DNA from: an uncultured Solobacterium sp. | Lineage (GTDB): Bacteria; Bacillota_I; Bacilli_A; Erysipelotrichales; Erysipelotrichaceae | DNA: 14,867 nt | Assembly: GCA_905194705.1 (NCBI GenBank) | Contig: CAJJTI010000036.1 | Location: forward strand, 1-14,867 | Direction: 5' to 3' | Shown here: in pieces, positions 14,621 to 14,867 of the stretch | How the letters are laid out: the number at the start of each line of letters is the position of its first letter | Numbering within the stretch: the first letter of the stretch is position 1 | Notes under the pieces: generated by a model | Database searches by the model: none | Told to the model about the DNA's origin: nothing | What the model saw: the letters and a program-made list of their open reading frames with translations, nothing else | Made by a program: the position numbers and the translations under genes

Positions 14621-14867
14621 CCGTTTGAATCATAATCTCAAACATTTTTCAATTTACTTTTCATAGATTATTACTATTACTGTAGAAGCCAACCTGTAAT
14701 ATACTAGTTTCTATTTTTTTATAACTATACTTAGGATGTTTAACTCGGTCAGTAATTCTATCTATTCATTTCTCTTGGAATGAGATTTTATATAATCGTT
14801 CAGTTTCAAAAGTTTAAATTTTTTCATTTTTTGAAACTGATTAAATGTTGGCTTTTAAAAATTATCG
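14621..14867. other. Right-edge non-coding region
   Basis: No gene is visible in these ~250 AT-rich bases. Nested inverted repeats (14686-14693 with 14847-14854, and 14800-14811 with 14829-14840) and a perfect TATAAT at 14791-14796 on the + strand, lacking a clear -35, are the only structures noted. The region may hold the control sequences of a rightward gene beyond the window. Confidence 0.5.
14800..14840. repeat. Perfect 12-bp inverted repeat
   Basis: TCAGTTTCAAAA (14800-14811) and TTTTGAAACTGA (14829-14840) form a perfect 12-base stem around a 17-base AT-rich loop. Neither strand has a T run right after the stem, so a terminator is unlikely. Its position just after a TATAAT (14791-14796) fits an operator or a 5'-end hairpin of a rightward transcript. 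Confidence 0.6.

Noticed and set aside
1..14867. CRISPR array, tRNA or rRNA genes, transposase genes
   Set aside because: No regularly spaced repeats, no cloverleaf or rRNA-like stretch and no transposase or integrase motif were seen on either strand.

Overview
The window is low-GC Gram-positive DNA. Ribosome-binding sites are strong AGGAGG/AAAGGAG types, intrinsic terminators have short stems with T runs, and TGA is used as an ordinary stop (for example at 13772-13774 and 8051-8053), which argues against a mollicute code. Gene content (an oleate hydratase, a BceAB-type ABC transporter, a mannose/sorbose-family PTS and YcxB-like proteins) fits a gut or oral Bacillota such as an Erysipelotrichia member. 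That placement is inference; no rRNA or other marker gene is present.

Left block (1-5423, all +). A BceA-type ATPase (126-893) is followed by its FtsX-like permease (886-2826). The permease is interrupted by one in-frame TAA at 1135-1137, yet the full frame has the family's expected length and reads on without any frameshift. A TetR-family regulator (2863-3417) with its own terminator comes next. After an intergenic region carrying repeated near-palindromic 17-mers there is a complete FAD-dependent oleate hydratase (3582-5375) and a strong terminator.

Middle block (5475-9521, all -). Transcription runs right to left. A mannose/fructose/sorbose-family PTS IIB-IIC-IID operon (9380-7258) is preceded by a previously unlisted small ORF (9508-9335) whose first ~34 residues are the N-terminus of a MalY/PatB aminotransferase/C-S lyase: a gene remnant still carrying its ribosome-binding site. 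No IIA gene is seen. After a terminator comes a tightly packed three-gene operon: a YcxB-like membrane protein, a second small membrane protein and a HAD phosphatase, closed by its own terminator next to the oleate hydratase terminator.

Right block (9522-14867). This looks like accessory DNA. A + strand pair (9816-12673) encodes a TPR-like lipoprotein and, with a 4-base overlap, a secreted His/Asp-rich protein faintly like zinc-dependent phospholipase C. A - strand pair (14533-12700) converges on it and encodes two proteins I do not recognise; the second has long helices around a hydrophobic helix, as alpha-helical membrane-active proteins do. The two pairs end 26 bases apart across a terminator. 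Whether they form one system is open, but the block is the best candidate here for something undescribed. The last 300 bases hold the promoter of the - strand pair and two nested inverted repeats, with no gene visible.
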